From positions 221,994 to 285,993 of the forward strand of contig NZ_AP023248.1 of NCBI RefSeq assembly GCF_016756535.1: a DNA stretch of 64,000 nucleotides, read 5' to 3'. Source of the DNA: Mesorhizobium sp. 131-2-1. GTDB taxonomy: Bacteria > Pseudomonadota > Alphaproteobacteria > Rhizobiales > Rhizobiaceae. Numbering within the stretch: position 1 is the stretch's first letter; every line of letters begins with the position of its first letter. Of this stretch, positions 25,860-34,250 are shown piece by piece. The translations under genes were made by a program, and so were the position numbers. Below the pieces are notes generated by a model. The model worked only from the letters and a program-made list of their open reading frames with translations. It searched no databases and was not told the origin of the DNA.

Positions 25860-26726
25860 TCAGCCTGTCCGCTCGACAAGCATTTTCTTGATCTCGGCGA
25901 TTGCCTTTCCAGGATTCAGTCCCTTGGGGCAGGTGCGCGTACAGTTCAGAATCGTGTGGCATCGGTAGAGCCGGAAAGGATCCTCCAGATCATCGAGCCG
26001 CTCGCCAGTCGCCTCGTCGCGGCTGTCAATGAGCCAGCGGCAGGCATGCAGCAGCGCGGCAGGGCCGAGGAAGCGATCGCCATTCCACCAATGACTGGGG
26101 CACCCCGACGTGCAACAGAAGCAGAGAATGCACTCATAGTAGCCGTCAAGCTCAGCTCTTTCGGCCGGCGACTGAAGGCGCTCCCGTTCCGGCGCAGGCG
26201 CCTTGGAGTGGAGCCAAGGTTCGATGAGGCTGTATTGGGCAAACATATGCGTGAGATCTGGAACCAGATCCTTGATGATCCTCAGATTGCTCAAGGGGTA
26301 GATCGTTGCTGGCTCGTCCGTTTCGGCTATGTATCTTGTGCAGGCCAGCCAGTTCGTACCGTCGATGTTCATCGCACACGAGCCGCACACGCCCTCCCGG
26401 CATGAGCGGCGAAACGTCAGGGTCGGGTCGACCTTGTTCTTGATCCAGATGAGGGCGTCCAGAACCATCGGACCGCAGTCGTCGAGATCGATTTCAAAGA
26501 TGTCTATGACCGGATTGTCGCCGGAGTCGGGATCGTAGCGGTAAATCTCGAATGTCTTTACACGCGCTGCGGCCGCCGCAGGCACAGGCCAGCGTTTCCC
26601 TTTTCCTATGCGAGATTCTTTACCTACGCCGAGTTTCCTAGGCAGCGGAAACCGTTTCAACACCGTCACTTGGGGGAGTTGGTCCGAGGATTCTATGAGA
26701 AAGGGGCTTCTTTTATCCTCGGTCAT
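25860..26726 (-). CDS. sdhB: succinate dehydrogenase/fumarate reductase iron-sulfur subunit
   Basis: A 288-residue protein. The [2Fe-2S] motif is [16 protein letters not shown] with a later cysteine (NWLACT); the [4Fe-4S]/[3Fe-4S] motifs are [13 protein letters not shown] and [20 protein letters not shown]. It carries an N-terminal extension of about 50 residues (basic, with an Ala run PAAAAAR) absent from typical 259-residue SdhB. Its ATG overlaps the stop of the preceding DUF6522-like gene (ATGA). It transfers electrons from SdhA to quinone, but no sdhA is in this locus; the housekeeping flavoprotein would have to be shared, or the complex uses another partner. Confidence 0.93.
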   Translation of the reverse strand: MTEDKRSPFLIESSDQLPQVTVLKRFPLPRKLGVGKESRIGKGKRWPVPAAAAARVKTFEIYRYDPDSGDNPVIDIFEIDLDDCGPMVLDALIWIKNKVDPTLTFRRSCREGVCGSCAMNIDGTNWLACTRYIAETDEPATIYPLSNLRIIKDLVPDLTHMFAQYSLIEPWLHSKAPAPERERLQSPAERAELDGYYECILCFCCTSGCPSHWWNGDRFLGPAALLHACRWLIDSRDEATGERLDDLEDPFRLYRCHTILNCTRTCPKGLNPGKAIAEIKKMLVERTG

Positions 26727-27016
26727 CCGCTTGGCCTTCGAAGTGCCCTGGGCAGAGCGTGATCGCCAAAATCGACGGCAGATTGCTGGATGATCCGTCC
26801 GGCGTCGTCGACAATGATCTGGAACCGACGGTTGCCTAAAAAGAATGTCAGCCGTAAGCGCCCAGCATCGGCACCTTCTCCGCGCTCATGCCTGCTCGCT
26901 ATCTTACCTTCGCGGATGAGAGACTGGACAACCGAAGGGTCAACATTAAGCCCCTTGCCAATGATCGCGGCATCGACCTGCACTTCGTCGTCTTCGAATT
27001 TGATCGCCGCCATCAT
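26723..27016 (-). CDS. DUF6522-like small protein, first gene of the sdhBCD operon
   Basis: A 97-residue soluble protein: [40 protein letters not shown], then [19 protein letters not shown] and a C-terminal [19 protein letters not shown]. The pattern (short N-terminal strand, a small helical part, then RLTFFxGxRRxxxxVDxxGR) matches what I recall of DUF6522; I cannot verify this. Such proteins turn up beside respiratory and redox genes in alphaproteobacteria. The stop overlaps the sdhB start, implying coupling. Function unknown. Confidence 0.68.
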   Translation of the reverse strand: MMAAIKFEDDEVQVDAAIIGKGLNVDPSVVQSLIREGKIASRHERGEGADAGRLRLTFFLGNRRFQIIVDDAGRIIQQSAVDFGDHALPRALRRPSG

Positions 27017-27246
27017 CGATCCCTGTTGCGGCGACCCTTCATGGGCGGCCGTTTCCAGTCCGCAACATCGGCAGGAAACTGCTGCTCGGTTCCACGTCAG
27101 GCTCGATCAGCCTTGTGCCGGCCTATCGTTTTACTTTGGTTCGACCATTGCCGGCCCGGATCACCCGCCGGCTTGCGACGGGCCAACCATGCAACTCCGA
27201 CACAACAGCAGGACTGACGATATCCATCTCCTGCGAGGGCGATGCC

Positions 27247-27900
27247 CTAGCCCACAATGTTGATGTGGTTGTGGACCCTGACGACGCCTGGCGCTCGCCA
27301 AGCAGTTCGCTCGGCCTCCTGCTTTTCCGACCACGAACTTACCGTCCCAGCGAGGCTTACATCGCCTCCATCGGCGGTGACGCTGATCTGCTGCGCGTCG
27401 ACCTCCGCGCTTCGCTTGAACGCGTTTTCGATCTTGACCTTGATCTCCACAGGGGCCACGCGCGGCTTCACCACCACACGATTGATGACGCCCTTGACGC
27501 CGTGCAGTTTCCGCGTGGCGACTTCAGCCTGATTGCGCTGGTATTGCCACTCGGCGTCGCCCTCTAGGGTAAGCCAACCTTCTTTCGCGATGACCTTGAA
27601 CCGCTCGTGGGAAGAGGGAAGCTCGAGGGAGATTGCCTCGATTGCGGCCCGTGCGAGTTCCGGATCAGTCTTTTGATGGCTGGATGGAAGGCGAACTTCA
27701 ATGTCGTTGGCGATGCCGAGGACTCCTTTGACTCGCTTCGCCGCATTCTCCGCCTGGTACTTCTGCATATAGAAAGGGACGTAGCCGGTAAGCGAGACGA
27801 CGCCGTTTTTGACGGTGACACCGACATCGGTGGCAGTAATGTCAGGGTCCCAATTCAGTTCGCTTTCCAAGTCTTGCTTGATATCTTTGTCGAATCTCAT
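27247..27900 (-). CDS. protein with three BON domains
   Basis: A 217-residue protein with three BON repeats, each carrying a GxVSLxGxV-type turn: VTVKNGVVSLTGYVPFYMQK, VIAKEGWLTLEGDAEWQYQR and VTADGGDVSLAGTVSSWSEK. There is no signal peptide, unlike E. coli OsmY, so it is probably cytoplasmic. BON domains are thought to bind phospholipids or interfaces in osmotic stress. The start MRFDKDIKQDLESEL at 27900 follows AAGGAAC. Operator copy 3 (28066-28098) points at this gene from 165 bp upstream, so it is a predicted regulon member. Confidence 0.92.
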   Translation of the reverse strand: MRFDKDIKQDLESELNWDPDITATDVGVTVKNGVVSLTGYVPFYMQKYQAENAAKRVKGVLGIANDIEVRLPSSHQKTDPELARAAIEAISLELPSSHERFKVIAKEGWLTLEGDAEWQYQRNQAEVATRKLHGVKGVINRVVVKPRVAPVEIKVKIENAFKRSAEVDAQQISVTADGGDVSLAGTVSSWSEKQEAERTAWRAPGVVRVHNHINIVG

Positions 27901-28065
27901 GTCGCAGTTCCTTATAAATGACCGGCAAGCCGGGCCAATCGGCATTTCATGCGCCTAAGAAGGTCGCCTCGACGCAGGTGACGGCGTTGCTGCCGTTACA
28001 CGCGGCAACATTTACACCGGACTGCCCGTGCGTCGCATCAAAGCCTTGTCATTCTGTTGAAATAA

Positions 28066-28098
28066 GCAAACGAAATTTATGATGAATTCAACGCAATT
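28066..28098 (-). promoter_or_regulatory. LysR-type 33-bp operator, copy 3
   Basis: On the minus strand: AATTGC, 12 bases, then ATAAATTTCGTTTGC. It faces the BON-domain gene at 27900. The rest of the 27901-28335 gap shows nothing else I recognise. Confidence 0.75.
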
Positions 28099-28335
28099 AT
28101 CTTGCATTCATTTTCGGTTTCGCCAGCAGACGACCGCTCCTTCTGATTTCCCATATATGTTTCTTAAGGAGGACTTCCGCGTCGACCAGTCTTAGGCTGG
28201 AAGGTCCGGATTGCCAGGGAACGAGAGACCGGAAAGACAGTCGGTCTCATCTTTCCGTCATTCCGCGCGGACGATTTTCAGCATCGAGATGACGACGTTT
28301 CCGTTTTCCCAGCAATGCCAGATCGAACGGCGGAA

Positions 28336-29190
28336 TCATGCCGGTTCGGCATTGCCATTTGAGATGGAGTGCAGTCCGGCCAAGGCAGAGACCACTACGG
28401 CTTCATCCGCGTTAGCAGATTGCACCGCATAAACTGGATACGAAAACTGCGGCGTTTCGGGCACAAGGTGCAGCCGCCCGGCCTCGATATGAGGCTGCAC
28501 CACGCTCATCCTGAAATAGCCGGACCCGCCAGCCGAAAGAATATAACTGAGCGCGAGCGGGCCGAGATCTATAAAGAGATCTGGCGCGACATCCGGGAAA
28601 TTCATGCCATGATGAAGCGTAAAATCCGGCCCCCAATCTACGTACACGTAGTCTATTCGGTCCGCCAGGCGTGCTTCGGGGTTGGTTGTCACGAGAACGA
28701 GTTTTTCGTCCATGAGCAGATCGATTTTCAGACCGGGCCGATGCTGGGGCGCATACATGACTGCCACGTCGACGAGCCCGGACGCGACTTGATTGATCAA
28801 ATCCTGTGGCACATCGACATGGACATGAAGCGCGATATCGGGAAGGGATCGACGCATCCATCGAACCCAGTCGAGCAGAAGGGGTTGAGCAAGACTGACT
28901 TCGCTGCCGACAGTCAGAACGGCGCGACGGCCGGGCGGGACAGCAACCTGATGAAGGGTGCGCTGCCACAGCTGGACGAACATCGGAGCGTGGCGCAGAA
29001 ATTGTTCGCCAGCAGGGGTGAGCGAAGCGCCGCCTTTGTGCCGCACGAAAAGCGGTCGGCCTAGTTGCTGCTCGAGGCTGCGAATTCGCGCGCTCACGGT
29101 TGTCTGCGCTACGTTCAATCGTTCGGAAGCCCGGATGAAACTCCCACTGGAAACAATCTCGAGAAAAGAGCGAGCGAGCTCGACGTCCAT
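28336..29190 (-). CDS. LysR-family transcriptional regulator 2
   Basis: A 284-residue LysR protein. It is very similar to LysR 3 at 43714-44565 over the whole length (for example QTTVSARIRSLEQQLGR and VDVPQDLI are shared) and more distantly to LysR 1. The start MDVELARSF at 29190 matches its paralogues; five extra residues are possible from ATG 29205. Operator copy 4 lies 18 bp before the start codon, so autoregulation is likely. The divergent gene set is the GMC dehydrogenase operon at 29495. The effector domain has no recognisable specificity. Confidence 0.94.
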   Translation of the reverse strand: MDVELARSFLEIVSSGSFIRASERLNVAQTTVSARIRSLEQQLGRPLFVRHKGGASLTPAGEQFLRHAPMFVQLWQRTLHQVAVPPGRRAVLTVGSEVSLAQPLLLDWVRWMRRSLPDIALHVHVDVPQDLINQVASGLVDVAVMYAPQHRPGLKIDLLMDEKLVLVTTNPEARLADRIDYVYVDWGPDFTLHHGMNFPDVAPDLFIDLGPLALSYILSAGGSGYFRMSVVQPHIEAGRLHLVPETPQFSYPVYAVQSANADEAVVVSALAGLHSISNGNAEPA

Positions 29191-29208
29191 AAAAAAACAT
29201 AACATAAA

Positions 29209-29241
29209 AATTGCGTTTAAATGTCAATTAAATTGCGCCCT
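29209..29241 (+). promoter_or_regulatory. LysR-type operator, copy 4 (autoregulatory, right half degenerate)
   Basis: AATTGC, 12 bases, then ATTAAATTGCGCCCT. The left 24 bp fits well; the terminal CGTTTGC is lost. It is 18 bp from the LysR 2 start codon. Its left half and flank (CATAACATAAAAATTGCGTT) are identical to copy 9 at LysR 3. Confidence 0.6.
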
Positions 29242-29323
29242 GACGTGACCTCCAATTTCTCGACGCGTCATCCGATCAAGTGATATCGGGTCTGATCGCA
29301 ATAACACTCCCATCTATCATAAA

Positions 29324-29356
29324 AACTGTACTCATTTGCCGATTAAATTCGTTTGC
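29324..29356 (+). promoter_or_regulatory. LysR-type 33-bp operator, copy 5
   Basis: AACTGT, 12 bases, then ATTAAATTCGTTTGC. It shares the 17 bases CGATTAAATTCGTTTGC with copy 6. It lies 138 bp before the dehydrogenase gamma subunit start at 29495, facing it. Its terminal TTTGC could double as a -35 box, with CAATAG 16 bp further on. Confidence 0.75.
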
Positions 29357-29494
29357 TACACGCCACGCCTCGGCAATAGGCTCCCAGGAAATCCACCAAG
29401 CCTAGCGCTGGATGCTGCGCAGCGCCGGTTGGAGGGAGCGCAAGCTCTCTCCAACCTCACACATCGTTTTGCCTGCAGCGTCACAGGAGAGATC

Positions 29495-30268
29495 ATGTCG
29501 ACGAGAGAAAAGAGCCAAGGCGATGTGGGGCGGCGCGACTTTCTGAAGCTGTTCGGCGCGGCTGGAGCGGCCGGAGCGGCTGCGAGTACTCTGCCGCTTG
29601 GCGGATCCGCATCGGCGGATGAAATCATGGCTGCCACCGCTGCAGATACCAAACATCACCACGTGACCGCCGCCACCGAACCTCATGGTGGAGGCTCTGG
29701 CTATGAATTCTTCAATGTCGACGAATCCGCCTTCATCGAGGCGGCGGTCGATACGCTCATTCCAAGCGATTCAACCGGCCCTGGCGCCAAGGAACTCGGC
29801 GTCGCGATCTATATCGATCGGCAGATGGCCGGCGGATACGGCAAGGGCGATCGTCTGTATCTGGAAGGACCGTTTGGCGAGGGTACGCCCGAGCAGGGCT
29901 ATCAACTGCCGATGACGCCATCGGAACTGATCCGGGCCGGCATCGCCGACATCAGTGCCCATGTACAGAAAAACCACAAGAGCACCTTCGACGGCCTTTC
30001 GGCGAAAGATCGTGCCGCGGTGATGGCCGAACTCGACGGCAAGAAGGTCGAACTTCCAACGGTGCCGACCGCAACCTTCTTCGGGCTTCTGCTGCAGCTC
30101 ACGATCGAGGGCTATTTCGCCGACCCGATGTATGGCGGAAACAAGGACAGGGCTGCCTGGAAGATGATCGGCTTCCCAGGCGCCGACGCCATGTACATGG
30201 ACAAGATCGAACCATTTCGGAACAAGCCCTATGCAGCCGATCCGAGGGGCATACAGGACCTCATTTAG
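29495..30268 (+). CDS. gluconate 2-dehydrogenase subunit 3 (gamma) family protein, Tat-exported
   Basis: A 257-residue protein. The N-terminus has a twin-arginine signal (VGRRDFLKLFGAAGAAGAAA, about residues 11-30). The mature part carries the family core FNVDESAFIEAAVDTLIPSD (around residue 70) and ends MYGGNKDRAAWKMIGFPGAD. In GADH/FAD-GDH complexes this small subunit chaperones the folded, FAD-loaded GMC subunit through the Tat system. It is followed 27 bp later by the GMC subunit, which lacks its own signal, as expected. ATG 29495 has AGGAGA upstream. Controlled, I infer, by operator copy 5. Confidence 0.9.
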   Translation: MSTREKSQGDVGRRDFLKLFGAAGAAGAAASTLPLGGSASADEIMAATAADTKHHHVTAATEPHGGGSGYEFFNVDESAFIEAAVDTLIPSDSTGPGAKELGVAIYIDRQMAGGYGKGDRLYLEGPFGEGTPEQGYQLPMTPSELIRAGIADISAHVQKNHKSTFDGLSAKDRAAVMAELDGKKVELPTVPTATFFGLLLQLTIEGYFADPMYGGNKDRAAWKMIGFPGADAMYMDKIEPFRNKPYAADPRGIQDLI

Positions 30269-30295
30269 TCGACGGAAGAAGAAGGAGACTATGAC

Positions 30296-32065
30296 ATGGC
30301 CACCAAACTCAACGCGGTCGATGTCCTGATTGTCGGTCTTGGGTGGACAGGCGGCATCATTGCCAAGGAGCTTGCATCGACCAAGCTGAAAATCGTCGCC
30401 CTGGAGCGGGGAGGCCCGCGTGACACCAATCCGGACTTCATCGACCCGCAGATCCATGACGAGCTGCGTTACGCCGCCCGCCACGACCTCATGCAGAACG
30501 TGCGGCGGGAAACCATCACATTCCGCAACAGTGAATCGCAAACGGCGCTGCCAATGCGTCAACTCGGCTCGTTCCTGCCCGGGCAGGGCGTCGGCGGCGC
30601 CGGCGTGCACTGGAACGGCGTGACCTGGCGCTGGCTCGAATGGGATCATCAGGCGCGCACCCGGACGGTCGACAAATACGGCGAAAAGATCGTCCCTTCG
30701 GATATGCACCTGCAGGACTGGCCGATCACCTATGACGATCTCGAACCTTATTACGACAAGTTCGAAAAAACCTGCGGCACTTCCGGCAAGGCCGGCAATA
30801 TCAACGGCCGGAAGATCGATGGCGGCAATATCTTCGAGGGAGCGCGAAAGGACGAGTACCCCAATCCGCCGATGATTGCCGCGCAGAGCATGGTGATGTT
30901 CGAGAAGGCGGCCCGCAATCTCGGCTATCACCCGTTCCCCAACCCGTCGTCGAATGCGTCGCGGGATTACGTCAATCCCGATGGCGTGGCCTTCGGGCAA
31001 TGTCACTATTGTGGATTCTGCGAACGTTTCGGCTGCGAGGCGAATGCCAAGGCCAGCCCGCATTTCACAGTCATTCCGCTGGCTGTGAAGAACCCGAATT
31101 TCGAGCTGCGCACGAACTCGATCGTGCTGAAGGTCAATCTCGACTCGACCCGCAAGAAGGCGGTCAGCGTCACCTATCTCGACGCGCGCGGGCGCGAATT
31201 CGAACAGCCTGCCGATCTCATCATCCTGTCGGCCTACGCGCTCGGCAACGTCAGCCTGCTGCTGCAATCGGGGATTGGCGTACCCTATGACCCGGCAACG
31301 GGAAAGGGCGTGGTCGGCCGCAACTATGCCTATCAGTGCGGTGGCGGAGCCACCGCCTTCTTCGACAAGAATACCATCCTGAATCGCTTCATGGGCGCAG
31401 GCGCACTCGGCACCTGTATGGACGATTTCAATGGCGACAACTACGATTTCGTCAAGGCGGGCTATATCGGTGGCGGCGGCATCAGTTGCAGTAACTCGGG
31501 CGCCAGACCTATCCAGTCGCATCCCACACCCCGTGGCACGCCGCGTTGGGGCTCCGAGTGGAAGAGGGCCGTGGTCGACAATTATGACCACGCGGCCAGC
31601 GTCGGCAATCAAGGCGCGGTGATGGCTTACCGGCAGAACTATCTGAGCCTTGATCCGACCTACACCGACGTTTTTGGACGTCCGCTTATGAGGATGACGT
31701 TCAATTTCCAGGACAACGAAATAAAGCAGATGAACGCCCAGGCTGACATCTGCGTGACACTGGCCAAGGAGATGGGTGCGACCAAGATCGATCGAAACGT
31801 GCCGCCCGTGCCCTATTCGATCGTGCCCTATCAGAGCACGCACAACACAGGTGGCGCGGTCTTCGGAGCCGACCCAAGCACCAGCGTTCTAAACAAGTAT
31901 CTTCAGGTCTGGGATGTCCCGAACGTATTCGTCACCGGCGCTTGCGTGTTTCCCCAGAACGCCGGGAAGAACCCGACCGGACCGGTAGGCGCTCTTGCCT
32001 ACTGGGCGGTGGATGCGATCAAGAACCAATATCTGAAGAACCCCGGCCCACTGGTTTCCTCCTGA
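30296..32065 (+). CDS. GMC-family FAD dehydrogenase, catalytic subunit (gluconate/sugar dehydrogenase type)
   Basis: A 589-residue flavoprotein. The N-terminal dinucleotide fold is VDVLIVGLGWTGGIIAKELA. Near residues 236-247 CHYCGFCERFGC has four cysteines, like the cluster-binding segment of membrane-linked GMC dehydrogenases that hold a 3Fe-4S centre. The C-terminal GMC part contains HNTGGAVFGADPSTSVLNKY and NAGKNPTGPVGALAYWAVDA. It should oxidise a sugar, sugar acid or alcohol in the periplasm and pass electrons to a cytochrome c; the substrate is not deducible. It has no signal peptide and should be carried out by the Tat signal on the gamma subunit. Preceded by GAAGGAG. Confidence 0.93.
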   Translation: MATKLNAVDVLIVGLGWTGGIIAKELASTKLKIVALERGGPRDTNPDFIDPQIHDELRYAARHDLMQNVRRETITFRNSESQTALPMRQLGSFLPGQGVGGAGVHWNGVTWRWLEWDHQARTRTVDKYGEKIVPSDMHLQDWPITYDDLEPYYDKFEKTCGTSGKAGNINGRKIDGGNIFEGARKDEYPNPPMIAAQSMVMFEKAARNLGYHPFPNPSSNASRDYVNPDGVAFGQCHYCGFCERFGCEANAKASPHFTVIPLAVKNPNFELRTNSIVLKVNLDSTRKKAVSVTYLDARGREFEQPADLIILSAYALGNVSLLLQSGIGVPYDPATGKGVVGRNYAYQCGGGATAFFDKNTILNRFMGAGALGTCMDDFNGDNYDFVKAGYIGGGGISCSNSGARPIQSHPTPRGTPRWGSEWKRAVVDNYDHAASVGNQGAVMAYRQNYLSLDPTYTDVFGRPLMRMTFNFQDNEIKQMNAQADICVTLAKEMGATKIDRNVPPVPYSIVPYQSTHNTGGAVFGADPSTSVLNKYLQVWDVPNVFVTGACVFPQNAGKNPTGPVGALAYWAVDAIKNQYLKNPGPLVSS

Positions 32066-32071
32066 GGCAAC

Positions 32072-32105
32072 GTCTGCCGGATCCGGATTCGCGGGTCCGG
32101 CAGAC
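32072..32105 (+). terminator. hairpin after the GMC gene
   Basis: GTCTGCCGGA pairs perfectly with TCCGGCAGAC around a 14-base loop, 6 bp after the GMC stop codon. There is no strong U-run, so partial termination or 3'-end protection before the cytochrome gene is more likely than full termination. Confidence 0.45.
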
Positions 32106-32178
32106 TGGGTGTGTTTCGAACCCAATATTGCCGGGGGCCGGTTCGGTCGGAACCCGTAGCTCATTGAAAGATGCAAAC

Positions 32179-32586
32179 ATGAAATCGACCTTGCTTGGAT
32201 TGGCGACCGCAATTCTCACCGCTGTCGGGTCGGCCCATGCGCAGGACTCATCCCCCGGCAACGCCGAAGCCGGCGCCGTCGTCTTCAAGAGGTGCATGGC
32301 CTGCCACAAGGTCGGCCCCGACGCAAAGAACGGAGTAGGTCCGGTCTTGAATGGCATCGTAGGCCGAGTGGCTGGTGCGTATCCGGATTACCGTTATTCC
32401 GCGGCGAACAAGAACTCGGGCCTGACTTGGGATGAACCGACGCTGACGACCTATCTGCGCGCGCCGCGCAAGCTGATCCCCGGAACAAAGATGGCGTTCG
32501 CCGGCCTCACCAAGGACCAGGAGATCGCTGACGTAATCGCTTATCTGAAACAGTTCAACGCTCAAGGACAGAAGGTCGGCCCTTAA
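32179..32586 (+). CDS. class I cytochrome c, periplasmic, monoheme
   Basis: A 135-residue protein. A Sec signal peptide ends near AHAQD (residue 22). The heme motif CMACH occupies residues 39-43, and the likely methionine ligand is M105 in PGTKMAFAGL. Spacing and NGVGPVLNGIVGR fit the cytochrome c2/c550 class. It is the third gene of the dehydrogenase set, in the place usually taken by a large triheme cytochrome subunit. It is therefore likely the soluble electron acceptor, delivering electrons to an oxidase. A link to the orphan CtaD at 9992 is attractive but inferred. Confidence 0.92.
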   Translation: MKSTLLGLATAILTAVGSAHAQDSSPGNAEAGAVVFKRCMACHKVGPDAKNGVGPVLNGIVGRVAGAYPDYRYSAANKNSGLTWDEPTLTTYLRAPRKLIPGTKMAFAGLTKDQEIADVIAYLKQFNAQGQKVGP

Positions 32587-32845
32587 GTCAGGGGGCGACC
32601 TGTCCCGGCCGCAAAGCACAATCTCTATGAAGTTCCTGCTGCACCAGGGTTTGGGGTATTCCACGCTCAATCAGATCGGTAACTACCTGCGCAGCCATGG
32701 TGCCGGCCACCACTGGATCGAGCGATATCGCGGCGACATCTTCGTGTTCGCATCAGATCAAGCCGACAAGGTGATCCTTAGAAACGAATTTTCTGGCCTT
32801 CTCGAGGCTGTCAACGAACACGGAGATGGACAGGACACGAAGTCG

Positions 32846-33217
32846 ATGAGCGAAAAAATCTTCAACGAGAGAGTGAAATTGAAACGGGCATATGAGAGCC
32901 CTGCTGCCGACGACGGCAAGCGAGTGTTAGTTGACCGGCTTTGGCCGCGCGGGGTCAAGAAGACCGAAGCCGCGATCGACCATTGGATGAAGGAACTCGC
33001 GCCAAGCACCGCGCTTCGGAAATGGTTCGGACACGACCCGGCTCGCTGGGAGGAATTTCGCCGGCGATATGCGGCGGAAATCCATGAGCATCGCGATCAA
33101 CTCGACCGACTGCGCGGCATGATACGGCAGGGCGCCGTCACACTCGTCTACTCGGCTCACGACGAGGCCCACAACGATGCAGTCGTCCTTAGAGAGATCT
33201 TGCTGAGACATCGATAG
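32846..33217 (+). CDS. DUF488 family protein (YeaO-like)
   Basis: A 123-residue protein with the YeaO-branch DUF488 motifs: [40 protein letters not shown], then [20 protein letters not shown] and [20 protein letters not shown]. The frame is open for another 73 codons upstream to 32627 (MKFLLHQGLGYSTLNQ). That extension does not resemble the family and is probably not part of this gene, although it could be a fragment of a toxin-like DUF5615/PIN protein in the same frame. Function of the family is unknown; members are frequent in metal- and redox-stress operons. Confidence 0.85.
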   Translation: MSEKIFNERVKLKRAYESPAADDGKRVLVDRLWPRGVKKTEAAIDHWMKELAPSTALRKWFGHDPARWEEFRRRYAAEIHEHRDQLDRLRGMIRQGAVTLVYSAHDEAHNDAVVLREILLRHR

Positions 33218-33365
33218 AGACGTCACGTCGCTCCTGCACAGCCATTGCCTTCAAAGACACAGGGTGTGCGATCACAACTGCGAGAGAAAATCATCTTTCC
33301 GGAAACCAAACCAAAGAAACCTCATCAAATCATCGACGGACGCATTCACACTGCGGAGAAAGACA

Positions 33366-34022
33366 ATGAAGTTCTTTATCGATACAGCCGATATTTCTGA
33401 AATTCGCGAGCTTGCAGCTGCCGGCTTTCTCGATGGGGTGACCACGAACCCGTCCCTTATCGCAAAGACCGGCCGACCGATCAGGGATGTGATCAAGGAA
33501 ATTTGCCAGACAATCGAGGGCCCGGTTTCAGCTGAGGTCACCGCGACCGACTTCGACGGCATGATCGCAGAGGGAGAGCGTCTGGCCGGCATTGCCGCCA
33601 ATGTGGCCGTCAAGGTACCATCGACCTGGGATGGGTTCAGGGCTTGCCGGACGCTCAGTCAGCTCGGGCACCAGGTCAATGTTACCCTCTGCTTTTCAGC
33701 CAATCAGGCACTCCTCGCAGCCAAGGCAGGCGCTACCTTCATTTCGCCGTTCGTTGGCAGACTGGATGATCTCGGCCTGGATGGCATGGAGGTGATCCGA
33801 GAAATCCGCACGATCTACGACAACGACAAAAACTTTACGACGGAAATCCTGGCGTCCTCCATCCGCACCCCTCTCCATGTCAAACAGGCGGCGATCGCAG
33901 GCGCCGACATCGCGACCGTACCGCCGGCGGTACTCAAAAACCTCGCCAAACATCCACTCACCGACAAGGGCCTCGAGTCCTTTCTGGCCGACTGGAGCAA
34001 GACTGGGCAGGCGATCTTGTAA
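33366..34022 (+). CDS. tal: transaldolase (FSA/TalC type)
   Basis: A 218-residue protein of the short transaldolase class. Seen: [20 protein letters not shown], the catalytic schiff-base lysine K83 in [13 protein letters not shown], and [20 protein letters not shown]. It transfers dihydroxyacetone units between sugar phosphates in the pentose phosphate pathway, in the cytoplasm. In this class KVPST usually reads KIPMT, so it is a diverged copy. The start follows GGAGAAAGAC. It lies between DUF488 and the Rieske reductase operon; operator copy 6 lies after it, so it is probably expressed separately. Confidence 0.93.
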   Translation: MKFFIDTADISEIRELAAAGFLDGVTTNPSLIAKTGRPIRDVIKEICQTIEGPVSAEVTATDFDGMIAEGERLAGIAANVAVKVPSTWDGFRACRTLSQLGHQVNVTLCFSANQALLAAKAGATFISPFVGRLDDLGLDGMEVIREIRTIYDNDKNFTTEILASSIRTPLHVKQAAIAGADIATVPPAVLKNLAKHPLTDKGLESFLADWSKTGQAIL

Positions 34023-34051
34023 TCGCTCGCGCCTGGCTAGTATATCATAAA

Positions 34052-34084
34052 AATTGCACACAATTGCCGATTAAATTCGTTTGC
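34052..34084 (+). promoter_or_regulatory. LysR-type 33-bp operator, copy 6
   Basis: AATTGC, 12 bases, then ATTAAATTCGTTTGC: the best match to the consensus. It lies 30 bp after the transaldolase stop and 166 bp before the first Rieske-FAD reductase start at 34251, facing it. Confidence 0.8.
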
Positions 34085-34250
34085 ACGATACTTCAGAAGG
34101 CGGGAGAATATGTATGCGGCTCGGTCGCGATGAAAGGCTTGGTCAGGACGCTTCACTGTACTGAAGACCTGGAGGCGCGTTCGCCGCGCACTGGTTGACT
34201 TGGGAGTTCGTCCACGCGCGATGACGAGCGATCGCCAAGGGAGAAGAAAA

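Noticed and set aside
29771..31843. 690-residue minus-strand ORF
   Set aside because: Antisense to the GMC dehydrogenase and gamma subunit; composition typical of a high-GC shadow frame.
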